Below are positions 9,231-17,419 of a stretch of 64,000 nucleotides of DNA, one piece after another (the first letter of the stretch is position 1; every line of letters begins with the position of its first letter). The notes under the pieces were generated by a model. It was not told the DNA's origin, made no database searches, and saw only the letters and a list, made by a program, of their open reading frames with translations. The stretch covers positions 4,144,001 to 4,208,000 of the forward strand of contig NZ_JAFEJA010000001.1 in the NCBI RefSeq assembly GCF_016919245.1, written 5' to 3'. This DNA comes from Streptomyces zhihengii. GTDB taxonomy: Bacteria; Actinomycetota; Actinomycetes; Streptomycetales; Streptomycetaceae. The position numbers and the translations under genes are program-made.

Positions 9231-9284
9231 GAGGTGGATTCCTCCACAGAACCACGGGCCTCGCTGGTTCACGACCCCGAAAGC

Positions 9285-10358
9285 ATGGCAGGCTCTGTTC
9301 ATTGCGAGCCTGATGTCGAGGAGAGTGAATCCTTGCGGTCCGACGCCAACATCGCGGGACCGATGACCGATCCGGTCCCCGGTCCCCGTACCGAGTTCAC
9401 GGCGGAGGATGTTTCACGTGAAACACCGCCGCCGATGGACGACACCCCCATCGGCCGTGCTGCTCAGCTGGCCGTGGAGGCGCTGGGGCGTGCCGGTGAG
9501 GGGCTGCCCCGGCCTGAGCACACGCGTGTCATGGTCGTCGCCAACCAGAAGGGCGGCGTGGGGAAGACCACGACCACGGTCAACCTCGCGGCATCGCTGG
9601 CCCTGCACGGGGCACGCGTCCTGGTGGTGGACCTGGATCCCCAGGGCAACGCCTCCACCGCGCTGGGGATCGACCACCACGCGGAAGTCCCCTCGATCTA
9701 CGACGTCCTGGTGGACAGCCGGCCCCTCTCCGAGGTGGTCCAGCCGGTCCCGGACGTCGAAGGACTCTTCTGCGCCCCCGCCACCATCGACCTCGCCGGT
9801 GCGGAGATCGAACTGGTGTCGCTGGTGGCGCGGGAGAGCAGACTCCAGCGCGCGATCCAGGCGTACGAGCAGCCGCTGGACTACATCCTCATCGACTGCC
9901 CTCCGTCGCTTGGGCTGCTCACCGTCAACGCCATGGTCGCCGGCGCCGAGGTGCTCATCCCCATCCAGTGCGAGTACTACGCCCTGGAGGGACTCGGCCA
10001 GCTCCTGCGCAATGTGGATCTGGTGCGCGGCCACCTGAACCCGGCGCTGCATGTCTCGACGATCCTCCTCACCATGTACGACGGCCGGACCCGGCTCGCC
10101 TCGCAGGTGGCCGAGGAGGTGCGCAGCCACTTCGGTGAAGAGGTGCTGCGGACCAGCATTCCGCGCTCCGTGCGCATCTCGGAGGCGCCGAGCTACGGGC
10201 AGACGGTCCTGACCTACGATCCGGGTTCGAGCGGTTCCCTGTCCTACCTGGAAGCCGCCCGGGAGATCGCCCTGCGTGGCGTCGGGCTCCGCTACGACCC
10301 GCAGCACGCCCACGCGGCGCAGAACAATCAGCAGAACATGTCGGAGGGGATCCAGTGA
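9285..10358 (+). CDS. parA: Chromosome-partitioning ATPase ParA (Soj)
   Basis: Deviant-Walker ATPase that, with ParB, segregates chromosomes in sporulating hyphae. The protein is 357 residues from the ATG at 9285. It has the Walker A motif KGGVGKTTT at 89-97 (with the signature lysine), Walker A' [11 protein letters not shown], and the Walker B region [12 protein letters not shown]. The N-terminal 80 residues are variable and contain VSRET, encoded by parS site 2. The start is uncertain: TTG at 9333 has a better ribosome site (GAGGAG), and ATG at 9363 is also possible. It overlaps parB by 4 nt. Confidence 0.95.
   Translation: MAGSVHCEPDVEESESLRSDANIAGPMTDPVPGPRTEFTAEDVSRETPPPMDDTPIGRAAQLAVEALGRAGEGLPRPEHTRVMVVANQKGGVGKTTTTVNLAASLALHGARVLVVDLDPQGNASTALGIDHHAEVPSIYDVLVDSRPLSEVVQPVPDVEGLFCAPATIDLAGAEIELVSLVARESRLQRAIQAYEQPLDYILIDCPPSLGLLTVNAMVAGAEVLIPIQCEYYALEGLGQLLRNVDLVRGHLNPALHVSTILLTMYDGRTRLASQVAEEVRSHFGEEVLRTSIPRSVRISEAPSYGQTVLTYDPGSSGSLSYLEAAREIALRGVGLRYDPQHAHAAQNNQQNMSEGIQ
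9411..9424. other. parS: parS site 2 (inside parA 5' coding region)
   Basis: Perfect gtttcacgtgaaac. With the chosen start it lies inside parA and encodes part of VSRET. If parA starts downstream it would instead be a leader site, allowing ParB to act on parAB expression. Confidence 0.95.
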
Positions 10359-11449
10359 GCGAGCGACGTAGAGGACTGGGGCGTGGGCTCGGTGCGCTGA
10401 TCCCGGCTGCTCCGCAGGAGAAGCAGCCCGCCCCGGGGGCCGGGGCGCAGGCTCCCGCCGCGGCGTCGGTGCTGACGACGGACCGCGGTGTGGCGGCCGC
10501 CAAGGTGACCACGCTTCCGGCCGCCGCTCCGGCGCCGGACACCACCGCCTCCGTCACGGAGCAGGCTCCGGCCGCGGCGACCGAGCCCGCGGGTGCCCAC
10601 TTCGCCGAGGTGCCGCTCGACGCGATCACGCCCAACCCGCGTCAGCCGCGCGAGGTCTTCGACGAGGACGCGCTGGCCGAGCTGATCACCTCCATCAAGG
10701 AGGTCGGTCTGCTCCAGCCGGTCGTGGTCCGTCAGTTGGGCCCGGACCGCTATGAACTCATCATGGGTGAGCGCCGGTGGCGGGCATGCCGTGAAGCCGG
10801 CCTGGAGCGGATCCCCGCCATCGTCCGCCACACCGAGGACGAGAAGCTTCTGCTGGACGCCCTCCTGGAGAACCTCCACCGGGCCCAGCTCAACCCGCTG
10901 GAGGAGGCGGCCGCCTACGACCAGCTCCTCAAGGACTTCAACTGCACGCATGACCAGCTCGCCGACAGGATCGGGCGTTCCCGTCCGCAGGTGTCGAACA
11001 CCCTGCGGCTGCTGAAGCTCTCTCCGCCGGTGCAGCGCCGGGTGGCCGCCGGGGTCCTCTCGGCAGGTCATGCGCGGGCGCTTCTCTCCGTGGACGACAC
11101 GGAGGAGCAGGACCGGCTGGCCCATCGCATCGTGGCCGAGGGACTGTCGGTGCGCGCGGTGGAGGAGATCGTCACGCTGCTGAACGCGGACCACAAGGGT
11201 TCGCCCCGGCCCAAGGGTCCCCGCGCTGGTGCCCGGCTCTCGCCGGCGCTGACCGATCTCGCCTCCCGTCTCTCGGACCGCTTCGAGACGAGGGTGAAGG
11301 TCGATCTCGGGCAGAAGAAGGGCAAGATCACCGTCGAGTTCGCCTCGATGGAGGACCTGGAGCGCATCCTCGGCACCCTCGCCCCCGGCGAGGGGAAGGT
11401 CCTGGACAAGGGTCCGGGTGCCGAGCCGGCCGAGGACGAGGAACTCTGA
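10355..11449 (+). CDS. parB: Chromosome-partitioning protein ParB
   Basis: CTP-dependent clamp that loads at parS and spreads to form the oriC-proximal nucleoprotein complex. The 364-residue protein begins [17 protein letters not shown], the ParA-stimulating N-terminal patch. The CTP-binding domain contains [17 protein letters not shown]. The helix-turn-helix [21 protein letters not shown] reads parS, and the C-terminal dimer domain ends [11 protein letters not shown]. The region between residues 25 and 85 is Ala/Pro-rich linker. GTG start overlapping parA (GTGA). Confidence 0.97.
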   Translation: MSERRRGLGRGLGALIPAAPQEKQPAPGAGAQAPAAASVLTTDRGVAAAKVTTLPAAAPAPDTTASVTEQAPAAATEPAGAHFAEVPLDAITPNPRQPREVFDEDALAELITSIKEVGLLQPVVVRQLGPDRYELIMGERRWRACREAGLERIPAIVRHTEDEKLLLDALLENLHRAQLNPLEEAAAYDQLLKDFNCTHDQLADRIGRSRPQVSNTLRLLKLSPPVQRRVAAGVLSAGHARALLSVDDTEEQDRLAHRIVAEGLSVRAVEEIVTLLNADHKGSPRPKGPRAGARLSPALTDLASRLSDRFETRVKVDLGQKKGKITVEFASMEDLERILGTLAPGEGKVLDKGPGAEPAEDEEL

Positions 11450-11472
11450 GTCCAGCGCACTCATCCGGTACC

Positions 11473-11511
11473 GGGCGGGTTGTGTTTCCTTCACGGGAAC
11501 ACAACCCGCCC
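11473..11511 (+). terminator. parAB terminator
   Basis: Perfect 14-bp stem (11473-11486 with 11498-11511), 11-nt loop, followed by TTT, 24 bp after the parB stop. Confidence 0.85.
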
Positions 11512-11610
11512 TTTGCCGTTGTGCGGTATCCGGTGTCGGGGCTGGGTGGTTACGATGCGTTCTGGTATGACGCATCCACCTTGAGGCATCTCAGAGAGAA
11601 GGCGGGGACC

Positions 11611-11868
11611 ATGCGCGAGGTGAGCCGCAGCCACCTGGTGACGGCGGGTCTGGGACTCGGGGTCGTGGGCGGATTCGTCAGCAGCCTGCTGCGCGAGAGG
11701 AGCGTGCTGGCCGCTGCGCTGGGTGCGGCACGTCAGGGAAGTGAGGAACAGCCTTCATGGGGCGCCGGCTCGTACCACTCACGCTCGACAATCTTTCGGA
11801 CCTTCCCCAGCGCTGCCGCTCGTGCGTCTTCTGGGAGCTTGATCCGGTCAGCGGGGAAGCCGCGGTAA
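11611..11868 (+). CDS. Possible small membrane-associated protein
   Basis: Candidate 85-residue ORF starting MREVSRSHLVTAGLGLG with a purine-rich stretch (AGAGAGAAGGCGGGG) upstream. Residues 9-26 are hydrophobic and Gly-rich. Third-position GC is high up to about position 11735, then falls where the ORF runs into the following gene in another frame, overlapping it by 112 nt. Only the first 45 residues therefore look selected. A promoter-like TACGAT at 11551-11556 and a short inverted repeat (11554-11576) lie upstream. I do not recognise a family. Confidence 0.35.
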   Translation: MREVSRSHLVTAGLGLGVVGGFVSSLLRERSVLAAALGAARQGSEEQPSWGAGSYHSRSTIFRTFPSAAARASSGSLIRSAGKPR

Positions 11869-12374
11869 GAGCGGGCACCTCACAGGTCGAGAAGGAGTCC
11901 TGGATCTCGGGCGTGCTGCTCGACTGGGGATCCTGCGGCCGGGTCGTCTATGTCGACGATCAGGCGGTCGGCTTCGTGCTCTACGCTCCGCCCGCCTATG
12001 TCCCGCGCTCCCTGGCCTTCCCCACGAGCCCGGTCGCCGCGGATGCCGTCCAGCTGATGACGGCCTGGGTGATGCCCGGCTACCAGGGGCAGGGGCTGGG
12101 GAGGGTGATCGTGCAGACGGTCGCCAAGGACCTGCTCCGCCGGGGCTTCCGGGCCATCGAGGCGTTCGGTGACGCCCGCTGGAAGGAGCCGGCATGTGTG
12201 CTGCCCGTCGATCATCTGCTGGCGGTGGGCTTCAAGACGGTGCGCCCGCACCCGAGGCATCCCCGGCTGAGGCTGGAACTGAGAACCACGCTCTCCTGGA
12301 AGGAAGATGTGGAGCTGGCCCTCGATCGTCTGCTGGGGGCGGTCCAGAAGGAGCCGGCGCTGCGGCCGCTGTGA
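11757..12374 (+). CDS. GNAT-family N-acetyltransferase
   Basis: A 205-residue protein with the acetyl-CoA-binding loop GYQGQGLGRVIV (about residues 100-111) after the beta strand LMTAWVMP. It includes a Cys pair near the N-terminus (RCRSCVFWELD) that may be structural. Substrate unknown. The position between parB and trxA is conserved in streptomycetes as I recall. ATG at 11757 with GAGGAA upstream. It converges on trxA, with a terminator and a parS site between them. Confidence 0.85.
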   Translation: MGRRLVPLTLDNLSDLPQRCRSCVFWELDPVSGEAAVRAGTSQVEKESWISGVLLDWGSCGRVVYVDDQAVGFVLYAPPAYVPRSLAFPTSPVAADAVQLMTAWVMPGYQGQGLGRVIVQTVAKDLLRRGFRAIEAFGDARWKEPACVLPVDHLLAVGFKTVRPHPRHPRLRLELRTTLSWKEDVELALDRLLGAVQKEPALRPL

Positions 12375-12398
12375 GCGGCATTCTCCGCGCACACGACA

Positions 12399-12426
12399 CA
12401 GGGCCCACCCGAGAGGGTGGGCCCTG
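12399..12426. terminator. Bidirectional terminator between GNAT gene and trxA
   Basis: Perfect 12-bp GC stem (12399-12410 with 12415-12426) and GAGA tetraloop between convergent genes. parS site 3 begins 3 bp further on. Confidence 0.85.
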
Positions 12427-12429
12427 CGT

Positions 12430-12443
12430 GTTTCACGTGAAAC
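12430..12443. other. parS: parS site 3
   Basis: Perfect gtttcacgtgaaac between a convergent terminator and the 3' end of trxA. Confidence 0.95.
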
Positions 12444-12455
12444 AGCGACGGTCGA

Positions 12456-12788
12456 CTACTCGCCGAGGAACGGCTCGAGGTCGCGCACGATCGCGGCCTT
12501 CGGCTTGGCGCCGACGATGGTCTTGGCGACCTCGCCGTTCTGGTAGACGTTGAGCGTCGGGATCGACATCACGCCGTACTTGGCGGCGATGGTCGGGTTC
12601 TCGTCGATGTTGAGCTTCACGACCTCGATCTTGTCGCCGTGCTCGGCCGCGATGGCTTCGAGCGAGGGCGCGATCTGACGGCACGGTCCGCACCAGGCGG
12701 CCCAGAAGTCCACCAGCACGGGCTTGTCGCTCTTGAGGACGTCCTCTTCGAAGGAGCTGTCGGTCACGTTCTTCAGGGCGCCGGCCAC
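12456..12788 (-). CDS. trxA: Thioredoxin
   Basis: Cytosolic dithiol reductant recycled by thioredoxin reductase. The 110-residue protein has the active site W-C-G-P-C at residues 32-36, the cis-proline segment MSIPTLNVY and typical length. GTG start with AAGGAGG 8 nt upstream. It follows trxB by 53 nt and is likely co-transcribed from the SigR-type promoter ahead of trxB. Confidence 0.97.
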   Translation of the reverse strand: MAGALKNVTDSSFEEDVLKSDKPVLVDFWAAWCGPCRQIAPSLEAIAAEHGDKIEVVKLNIDENPTIAAKYGVMSIPTLNVYQNGEVAKTIVGAKPKAAIVRDLEPFLGE

Positions 12789-12841
12789 GGCGGCCTCCTT
12801 AACTTCTTCTCTGCGGGGGTGGGAGGAAAGCAGTCGAGCCG

Positions 12842-13816
12842 TCAGACGACGGGCGTCTTCTCGGGCTCGGCGGTCTTTTCGCTGTCCGAGAGCGCGGCGA
12901 GGAAGCGCTCGGCGTCCAGGGCGGCGGAGCAGCCGGTGCCCGCGGCGGTGATCGCCTGGCGGTAGGTGTGGTCCACCACGTCACCCGCGCCGAAGACGCC
13001 GGTGAGGTTGGTCCGCGTCGAGGGAGCCGCCACCTTGAGGTAGCCCTCGTCGTCCAGCTCCAGCTGGCCCTTGAACAGTTCGGTGCGCGGGTCGTGGCCC
13101 ACGGCGATGAACAGGCCGGTGACGGCGAGCTCCGAGGTGGCGCCGGTCTTGGTGTTGCGCAGCGTCAGACCGGAGAGCTTCTGGTCCCCGTGGATCTCGG
13201 CGACCTCGCTGTCCCAGGCGAAGGAGATCTTCGGGTCGGCGAAGGCACGGTCCTGCATGGCCTTGGAGGCGCGCAGCGTGTCCCGGCGGTGGACGATGGT
13301 GACCGACTTGGCGAAGCGCGAGAGGAAGGTCGCCTCCTCCATCGCGGTGTCACCGCCGCCGATCACGGCGATGTCCTGGTCCTTGAAGAAGAAGCCGTCG
13401 CAGGTGGCGCACCAGGAGACACCGCGCCCGGAGAGTACGTCCTCGTTGGGCAGACCGAGCTTGCGGTGCTGCGAACCGGTGGTGACGATCACGGCCTTGG
13501 CACGGTGCACGGTGCCGGCGGTGTCGGTGACGGTCTTGATCGCACCCGTGAGGTCGACGGCCACGACGTCGTCCGGCACCAGTTCGGCGCCGAAGCGCTC
13601 GGCCTGGGCGCGCATGTTGTCCATCAGGTCCGGGCCCATGATGCCGTCGCGGAAACCGGGGAAGTTCTCCACATCGGTCGTGTTCATCAGTGCGCCACCG
13701 GCGGTGACCGCGCCCTCGAACACCAGCGGCTTCAGCGAAGCACGCGCGGTGTAGAGGGCAGCCGTGTAGCCCGCGGGCCCGGAGCCGATGATGATCACGT
13801 TACGAACGTCGCTCAC
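12842..13816 (-). CDS. trxB: Thioredoxin reductase (NADPH)
   Basis: FAD-dependent enzyme reducing TrxA with NADPH. The 324-residue protein has FAD loop GSGPAG at 11-16, redox-active C136-A-T-C139, NADPH loop [10 protein letters not shown] near 153-162 and the C-terminal FAD motif [16 protein letters not shown] chose the GTG at 13816 ([13 protein letters not shown]) because GAGGAAGAAA precedes it and this is the family N-terminus; an ATG 17 codons upstream (MSSPVGSRQ) and a further in-frame start 23 codons upstream are less likely. Confidence 0.96.
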   Translation of the reverse strand: MSDVRNVIIIGSGPAGYTAALYTARASLKPLVFEGAVTAGGALMNTTDVENFPGFRDGIMGPDLMDNMRAQAERFGAELVPDDVVAVDLTGAIKTVTDTAGTVHRAKAVIVTTGSQHRKLGLPNEDVLSGRGVSWCATCDGFFFKDQDIAVIGGGDTAMEEATFLSRFAKSVTIVHRRDTLRASKAMQDRAFADPKISFAWDSEVAEIHGDQKLSGLTLRNTKTGATSELAVTGLFIAVGHDPRTELFKGQLELDDEGYLKVAAPSTRTNLTGVFGAGDVVDHTYRQAITAAGTGCSAALDAERFLAALSDSEKTAEPEKTPVV

Positions 13817-13883
13817 GGGTTTCTTCCTCGTCTCTGGGGACTGCCTACTGCCTACGGGGCTGCTCATCGCTCTCACCCCACCC

Positions 13884-13910
13884 AACGGATCCTAAGGGGC
13901 GCGCATTCCC
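13884..13910 (-). promoter_or_regulatory. SigR-type promoter of trxBA
   Basis: On the minus strand GGGAAT (13905-13910) and GTT (13884-13886) are separated by 18 nt. This matches the consensus of the thiol-oxidative-stress sigma factor SigR, which is known to drive trxBA in S. coelicolor. It lies about 70 nt upstream of the trxB start. Confidence 0.8.
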
Positions 13911-13938
13911 GCATCCGCACAGCGGGCCGGGCGGCCTC

Positions 13939-14841
13939 TCAGTCCCGGGGGAAGGTCCTGGTGAGAAGCAGATCCCCGGCAGGGGAACCGGAGGCGTCCA
14001 CACAGGCGGCATCGACCACATAGGCCTGGACGCGGGTGGGGTCGGTGGCGTGCGGCAGCACCACCAGGTAGGCGTCCGTCCCGGCGTACCGACCCTCCTC
14101 GGAGGCGAGGGGCTGGTCCGTGCGGCCGGTGCCGCGCTGGACGCAGGACGGCACGGAGACCGCGGGCGAACTCTTCGGGGAGACCGGGAAGCCGTCGGAC
14201 TCGGCCGAGGGGGCATTCTCCATCCGCGGTTCCGCCGAGCTGACGCCGGCCGACAGCAGGGTGTGCACCCGCTCCTGTACCGGCTCTCCCGAGAACTCCC
14301 CGGAGTCACCGGACGCGGCGCTGACCGACGCGTCCTTGGTGGCCCCCGAGTCGGCCGACATCTGGGTGCCGGACTGGAGCAGCAGGACGCTCATACCGAC
14401 GGCGGCCGCACTCAGGACGGCACCGAGCACCGCCGTCCGGCGGCGGGGACGGCGTCCGCGGCCGGGGCCGGTGGCAGCACGCGCGTGTCCGGCGGGACGG
14501 CTCACGGAGGGGGTGGGGGCCGGAGTCACCGGGGGGGTGCCGGTCGATGTTTCACGTGAAACATCGACCGGTTCGGCCGGAGCCGTGGCACTCAGCAGGG
14601 CTTCCGCGGCGAGCGCGGCGTCGATACGGCCGGCGACATCGGCGGGCATCCGCCCGGCGCCCGGCAGTGTCCCCAGCAGGCCCCGGATCTCCTCCAGCGA
14701 GGCGTGCACATCCGCGCAGAGCGGGCAGTCGTCGAGATGGCGGCGCAGTTCCGCGGCACGGGACGGTGGGAGCAGACCTTCGGTGAGGTCGGAGATCTCC
14801 GAGACATCGGGGTGCCGATCCGCGTCGGTCGAGGAAGTCAC
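13939..14841 (-). CDS. Zinc-finger anti-sigma factor, membrane-anchored
   Basis: Likely antagonist of the sigma factor encoded just upstream. The 300-residue protein has an N-terminal anti-sigma domain with H35-x3-C39-x2-C42 (RHLDDCPLC), a Pro/Thr-rich linker, one transmembrane helix (about 136-157, RTAVLGAVLSAAAVGMSVLLL) and an extracellular domain of 140 residues with two cysteines. It is therefore probably a sensor spanning the membrane. The ATG overlaps the sigma-factor stop (ATGA). Unusually, residues VSRET (94-98) are encoded by parS site 4. Confidence 0.85.
   Translation of the reverse strand: MTSSTDADRHPDVSEISDLTEGLLPPSRAAELRRHLDDCPLCADVHASLEEIRGLLGTLPGAGRMPADVAGRIDAALAAEALLSATAPAEPVDVSRETSTGTPPVTPAPTPSVSRPAGHARAATGPGRGRRPRRRTAVLGAVLSAAAVGMSVLLLQSGTQMSADSGATKDASVSAASGDSGEFSGEPVQERVHTLLSAGVSSAEPRMENAPSAESDGFPVSPKSSPAVSVPSCVQRGTGRTDQPLASEEGRYAGTDAYLVVLPHATDPTRVQAYVVDAACVDASGSPAGDLLLTRTFPRD
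14541..14570. other. parS: parS site 4 within a 30-bp perfect palindrome, inside the anti-sigma CDS
   Basis: The 14-bp parS core is 14549-14562. The palindrome extends perfectly 8 bp on each side to 14541-14570. It lies inside the coding sequence of the anti-sigma factor, in its disordered linker. Confidence 0.95.
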
Positions 14842-15542
14842 GCGCGCCCACCTCCACCTTTCACCGCAGCCGGACCGTTCGGTCCCGGCTTTTTCGCTCC
14901 CGACTCCGGTGGGACGGATGCCCCTGCCGTCCGGTTCCTTCCCCCGTTGTCCTCGGGGATATCCGGGCCCTCGGCTCTCAGATGGCTGACCATGGGCAGC
15001 AGCCGGGCCCGCCCCCGGGCGCAGCGGCTCTTGACCGTTCCCGTGGGGACGTCGAGGATCCTGGCGGCCTCGGCGACCGGGTAGCCCTGCATGTCCACCA
15101 GCACGAGTGCCGCGCGCTGCTCCGCGGGGAGACGTGCCAGCGCCGCGAGCAGCTCCCGGTGGAGGTCGCCCCGCTCCGCCGGTGCCTCGGCGGACTCATG
15201 GGGCTCCAGCAGCTGTTCCAGCCGCTCGGTGTCGTCCACGGGGGAGGTCTTGCGGGAGGCGGCTTTGCGGACCCGGTCGAGGCAGGCGTTCACCGTGATG
15301 CGGTGCAGCCAGGTCGTGACCGCTGACTGGCCCCGGAAGCCGGCCGCCGCGCGGAAGGCGGAGACGAAGGCGTCCTGGACCGCGTCGGCGGCTTCCTCCC
15401 TGTCCCCCAGGGTGCGCAGGGCCACGGCCCAGAGCCGGTCGCGGTGCCGGCGTACGAGCTCACCGAAGGCCTCCGGGTCCCCGGCGACATGGAGTGCCAG
15501 GAGATCCTGGTCGCTCCGGTCGCCGAGTGTCTCGTCGTTCAA
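14838..15542 (-). CDS. sigM: ECF RNA polymerase sigma factor (SigM-like)
   Basis: Extracytoplasmic-function sigma factor. The 234-residue protein has region 2 (DRSDQDLLALHVAGDPEAF through GQSAVTTWLHRITVNACLDRVRK) and region 4 (LPAEQRAALVLVDMQGYPVAEAARILDVPTGTVKSRCARGR), followed by an Arg/Pro/Gly-rich tail. I chose TTG at 15542 (LNDETLGD) because a strong AGAGGGGAGGGGG precedes it; a further upstream start would overlap the kinase gene. It is followed by its anti-sigma gene with a 4-nt overlap. The name follows the S. coelicolor gene at the same position as I recall it. Confidence 0.88.
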   Translation of the reverse strand: MNDETLGDRSDQDLLALHVAGDPEAFGELVRRHRDRLWAVALRTLGDREEAADAVQDAFVSAFRAAAGFRGQSAVTTWLHRITVNACLDRVRKAASRKTSPVDDTERLEQLLEPHESAEAPAERGDLHRELLAALARLPAEQRAALVLVDMQGYPVAEAARILDVPTGTVKSRCARGRARLLPMVSHLRAEGPDIPEDNGGRNRTAGASVPPESGAKKPGPNGPAAVKGGGGRA

Positions 15543-15568
15543 CGGTGAGCCCCCTCCCCTCTGGTCCG

Positions 15569-17299
15569 TCAGCCGGTGAAGGAGACGTCCGTGATCCCCT
15601 GCTTGTAACCGGCGTCGCTGAACCCGACCTGAGGGGAGTGCGGCATGGCCGTCATCCACAGGAGCACGTACCGGGTGGAGACGGGGTCCGCGGAGGCCTT
15701 GCCCTTCAGGTCGAGCGTGGTGCCGCCGGTCCGGCCGGTCGCGATCTGCTTCATGGAGCCCACAGGCCCCGACGGCGCCAGGGAATCAGCGGCATAGAGG
15801 CTGATCGTGGTGTGCTCGCCTCCGTAGCGCAACGCTATGGAGGAACCCGTGACAGTTTTTTCACTGCCGAGGTCGAAGACGATCCCGACACCCTGCTTCA
15901 CCGACGGGGCGAACTCCGGCCCGTCGAAGTACGACTTGGTGCGCCAGAAGGTCGACGGATCGCTGTCGTAGGCGGCACCCACGTTCGCCGCGTTCTGCGG
16001 GGAGCCGTCCGGGGCGTACTCCTGGGCGGCCTGGACCTTCAGCGGGGTCGGTGCGGACGGCTTGTCGTTCTCGCCGTCCGTGGTCGAGGTCTCGGAGGAC
16101 GGCGTCTCCCGGGCCCCCTTGTCGTCCAGCAGCTTGTCGGCGACCTGCCAGCTGCCGAGCCCCAGCGCGGCGATCAGCAGGGCCGAGACCGTCCACTTCA
16201 GGGCCTTGCCCGTGCGGCTCTCCAGGGGAGCCGGGGGCACCGGGGCGGGCTGGGTGACGCCGGCGCCCGGGCGGGCCGGAGGACGTCCGTAGCTGCCCTG
16301 CTGGTAGGTGGTGCGCTGGTAGTCCGGCGGGGCCGCGAACGTCGGCTCCGGCGGGCGGATCCGCGGCATCGCCGCGACCGCCTTCGCCAGTTCGTCCGGC
16401 GTGGTGCACGGCGGCTCCTGGCGGGACGCCGTGGCCCCGTCGTTGACCAGCGCCCGCATCGCGAGCTCGGACAGTCCCCGGTGGACGCCCGCCCTGACCT
16501 GGTCGGGCGCGACCAGACCGACGCCCTTGGGGAGGCCCGACAGCCCGTAGGCGTCGTTCTCGTACGGCCAGCGCTGGGTGAGCGCGGCGTAGAGGAGGGC
16601 GCCGATGGCCTCGGTGTCGGTGCGCTGCGGGCGGTCGGCGGAGATGCCGCGCAGGGCGGCGTTCACCGCGAGACCGCGGATGCGGTACTGGCCGGTCGAG
16701 GTGCGCAGCACGGCCCCGGGCGTCAGCCGGAGGTGGGCGAGCCCTTCCCGGTGGGCTGCCGTCATCGCGAGGGCCACCTGCTCGACGAGCTGGTAGGCCT
16801 CGTGTGGTTCGAGGGGGCCCGCGGCGAGCAGCGCCGTCAGCTCGACGGCGTCCGGAAGCCATTCGTGGACGACGTAGACCAGCTCGTTCTCCTCGACCGC
16901 GTCGAGGACTTGGACGAACCTGGGGTCGCCGAGGAGCGCCGAGGAACGGGCGGCGGCGAGGACGGACCGTGCGCGCGGATGGTCCGCGGGCAGCAGGTGC
17001 ACGCCGACGGCCCGGCGCAGTTTCTCGTCGACGGCACGCCAACTGCTGAAACCGTCCAGACGGGTGACGCACTCCTCGAGCCGGTAGCGTCTGGCGAGCT
17101 TGTGGCCGCTGTGCAGTTCGGGCGCCGCGACCGGAGATTCGGCTCCCTTCGCCCCGCCGTCCGTTTCCGGCGCGGTCGTCTCCGGAGTCTTCTGGGATTC
17201 AGCCGCCCCGTCGGTCGTGGCCTCGCGCGTCTGCGCTGTCAGCGGTTCGTCCCCGCCGTTGTCGGCCACGTCGACGGCAGCCGTGCTACGTTCCGCCAC
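15569..17299 (-). CDS. Membrane pseudokinase of the MurJ module
   Basis: A 576-residue protein with an N-terminal Asp/Glu/Thr-rich stretch, a protein-kinase fold, a single transmembrane helix (TVSALLIAALGLGSWQVADKL) and an extracellular discoidin-like domain (SDPSTFWRTKSYFDGPEF region). The kinase is probably inactive: the catalytic loop reads HLRLTPGAV rather than HRDLKPxN, the DFG position reads RGL, and the VAIK lysine appears absent. In mycobacteria an equivalent pseudokinase is fused to MurJ and recruits a regulator when phosphorylated; here it is a separate gene. I chose the GTG at 17299 because AGGAG lies just upstream. Confidence 0.85.
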   Translation of the reverse strand: MAERSTAAVDVADNGGDEPLTAQTREATTDGAAESQKTPETTAPETDGGAKGAESPVAAPELHSGHKLARRYRLEECVTRLDGFSSWRAVDEKLRRAVGVHLLPADHPRARSVLAAARSSALLGDPRFVQVLDAVEENELVYVVHEWLPDAVELTALLAAGPLEPHEAYQLVEQVALAMTAAHREGLAHLRLTPGAVLRTSTGQYRIRGLAVNAALRGISADRPQRTDTEAIGALLYAALTQRWPYENDAYGLSGLPKGVGLVAPDQVRAGVHRGLSELAMRALVNDGATASRQEPPCTTPDELAKAVAAMPRIRPPEPTFAAPPDYQRTTYQQGSYGRPPARPGAGVTQPAPVPPAPLESRTGKALKWTVSALLIAALGLGSWQVADKLLDDKGARETPSSETSTTDGENDKPSAPTPLKVQAAQEYAPDGSPQNAANVGAAYDSDPSTFWRTKSYFDGPEFAPSVKQGVGIVFDLGSEKTVTGSSIALRYGGEHTTISLYAADSLAPSGPVGSMKQIATGRTGGTTLDLKGKASADPVSTRYVLLWMTAMPHSPQVGFSDAGYKQGITDVSFTG

Positions 17300-17419
17300 C
17301 GTCGCTCCTGCCTCCCCATCCATTGCGCCGTACTGAAACGCCATGCCAATTGTGCCCACAGTCGGACGCTATGCACGACACACGGCGTCCGACGATGGTT
17401 GTGCGAGGGCCGGATCGTC

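Noticed and set aside
13665..13673. TTCTCCACA DnaA box within trxB
   Set aside because: A single isolated match inside coding sequence, expected by chance at this frequency.
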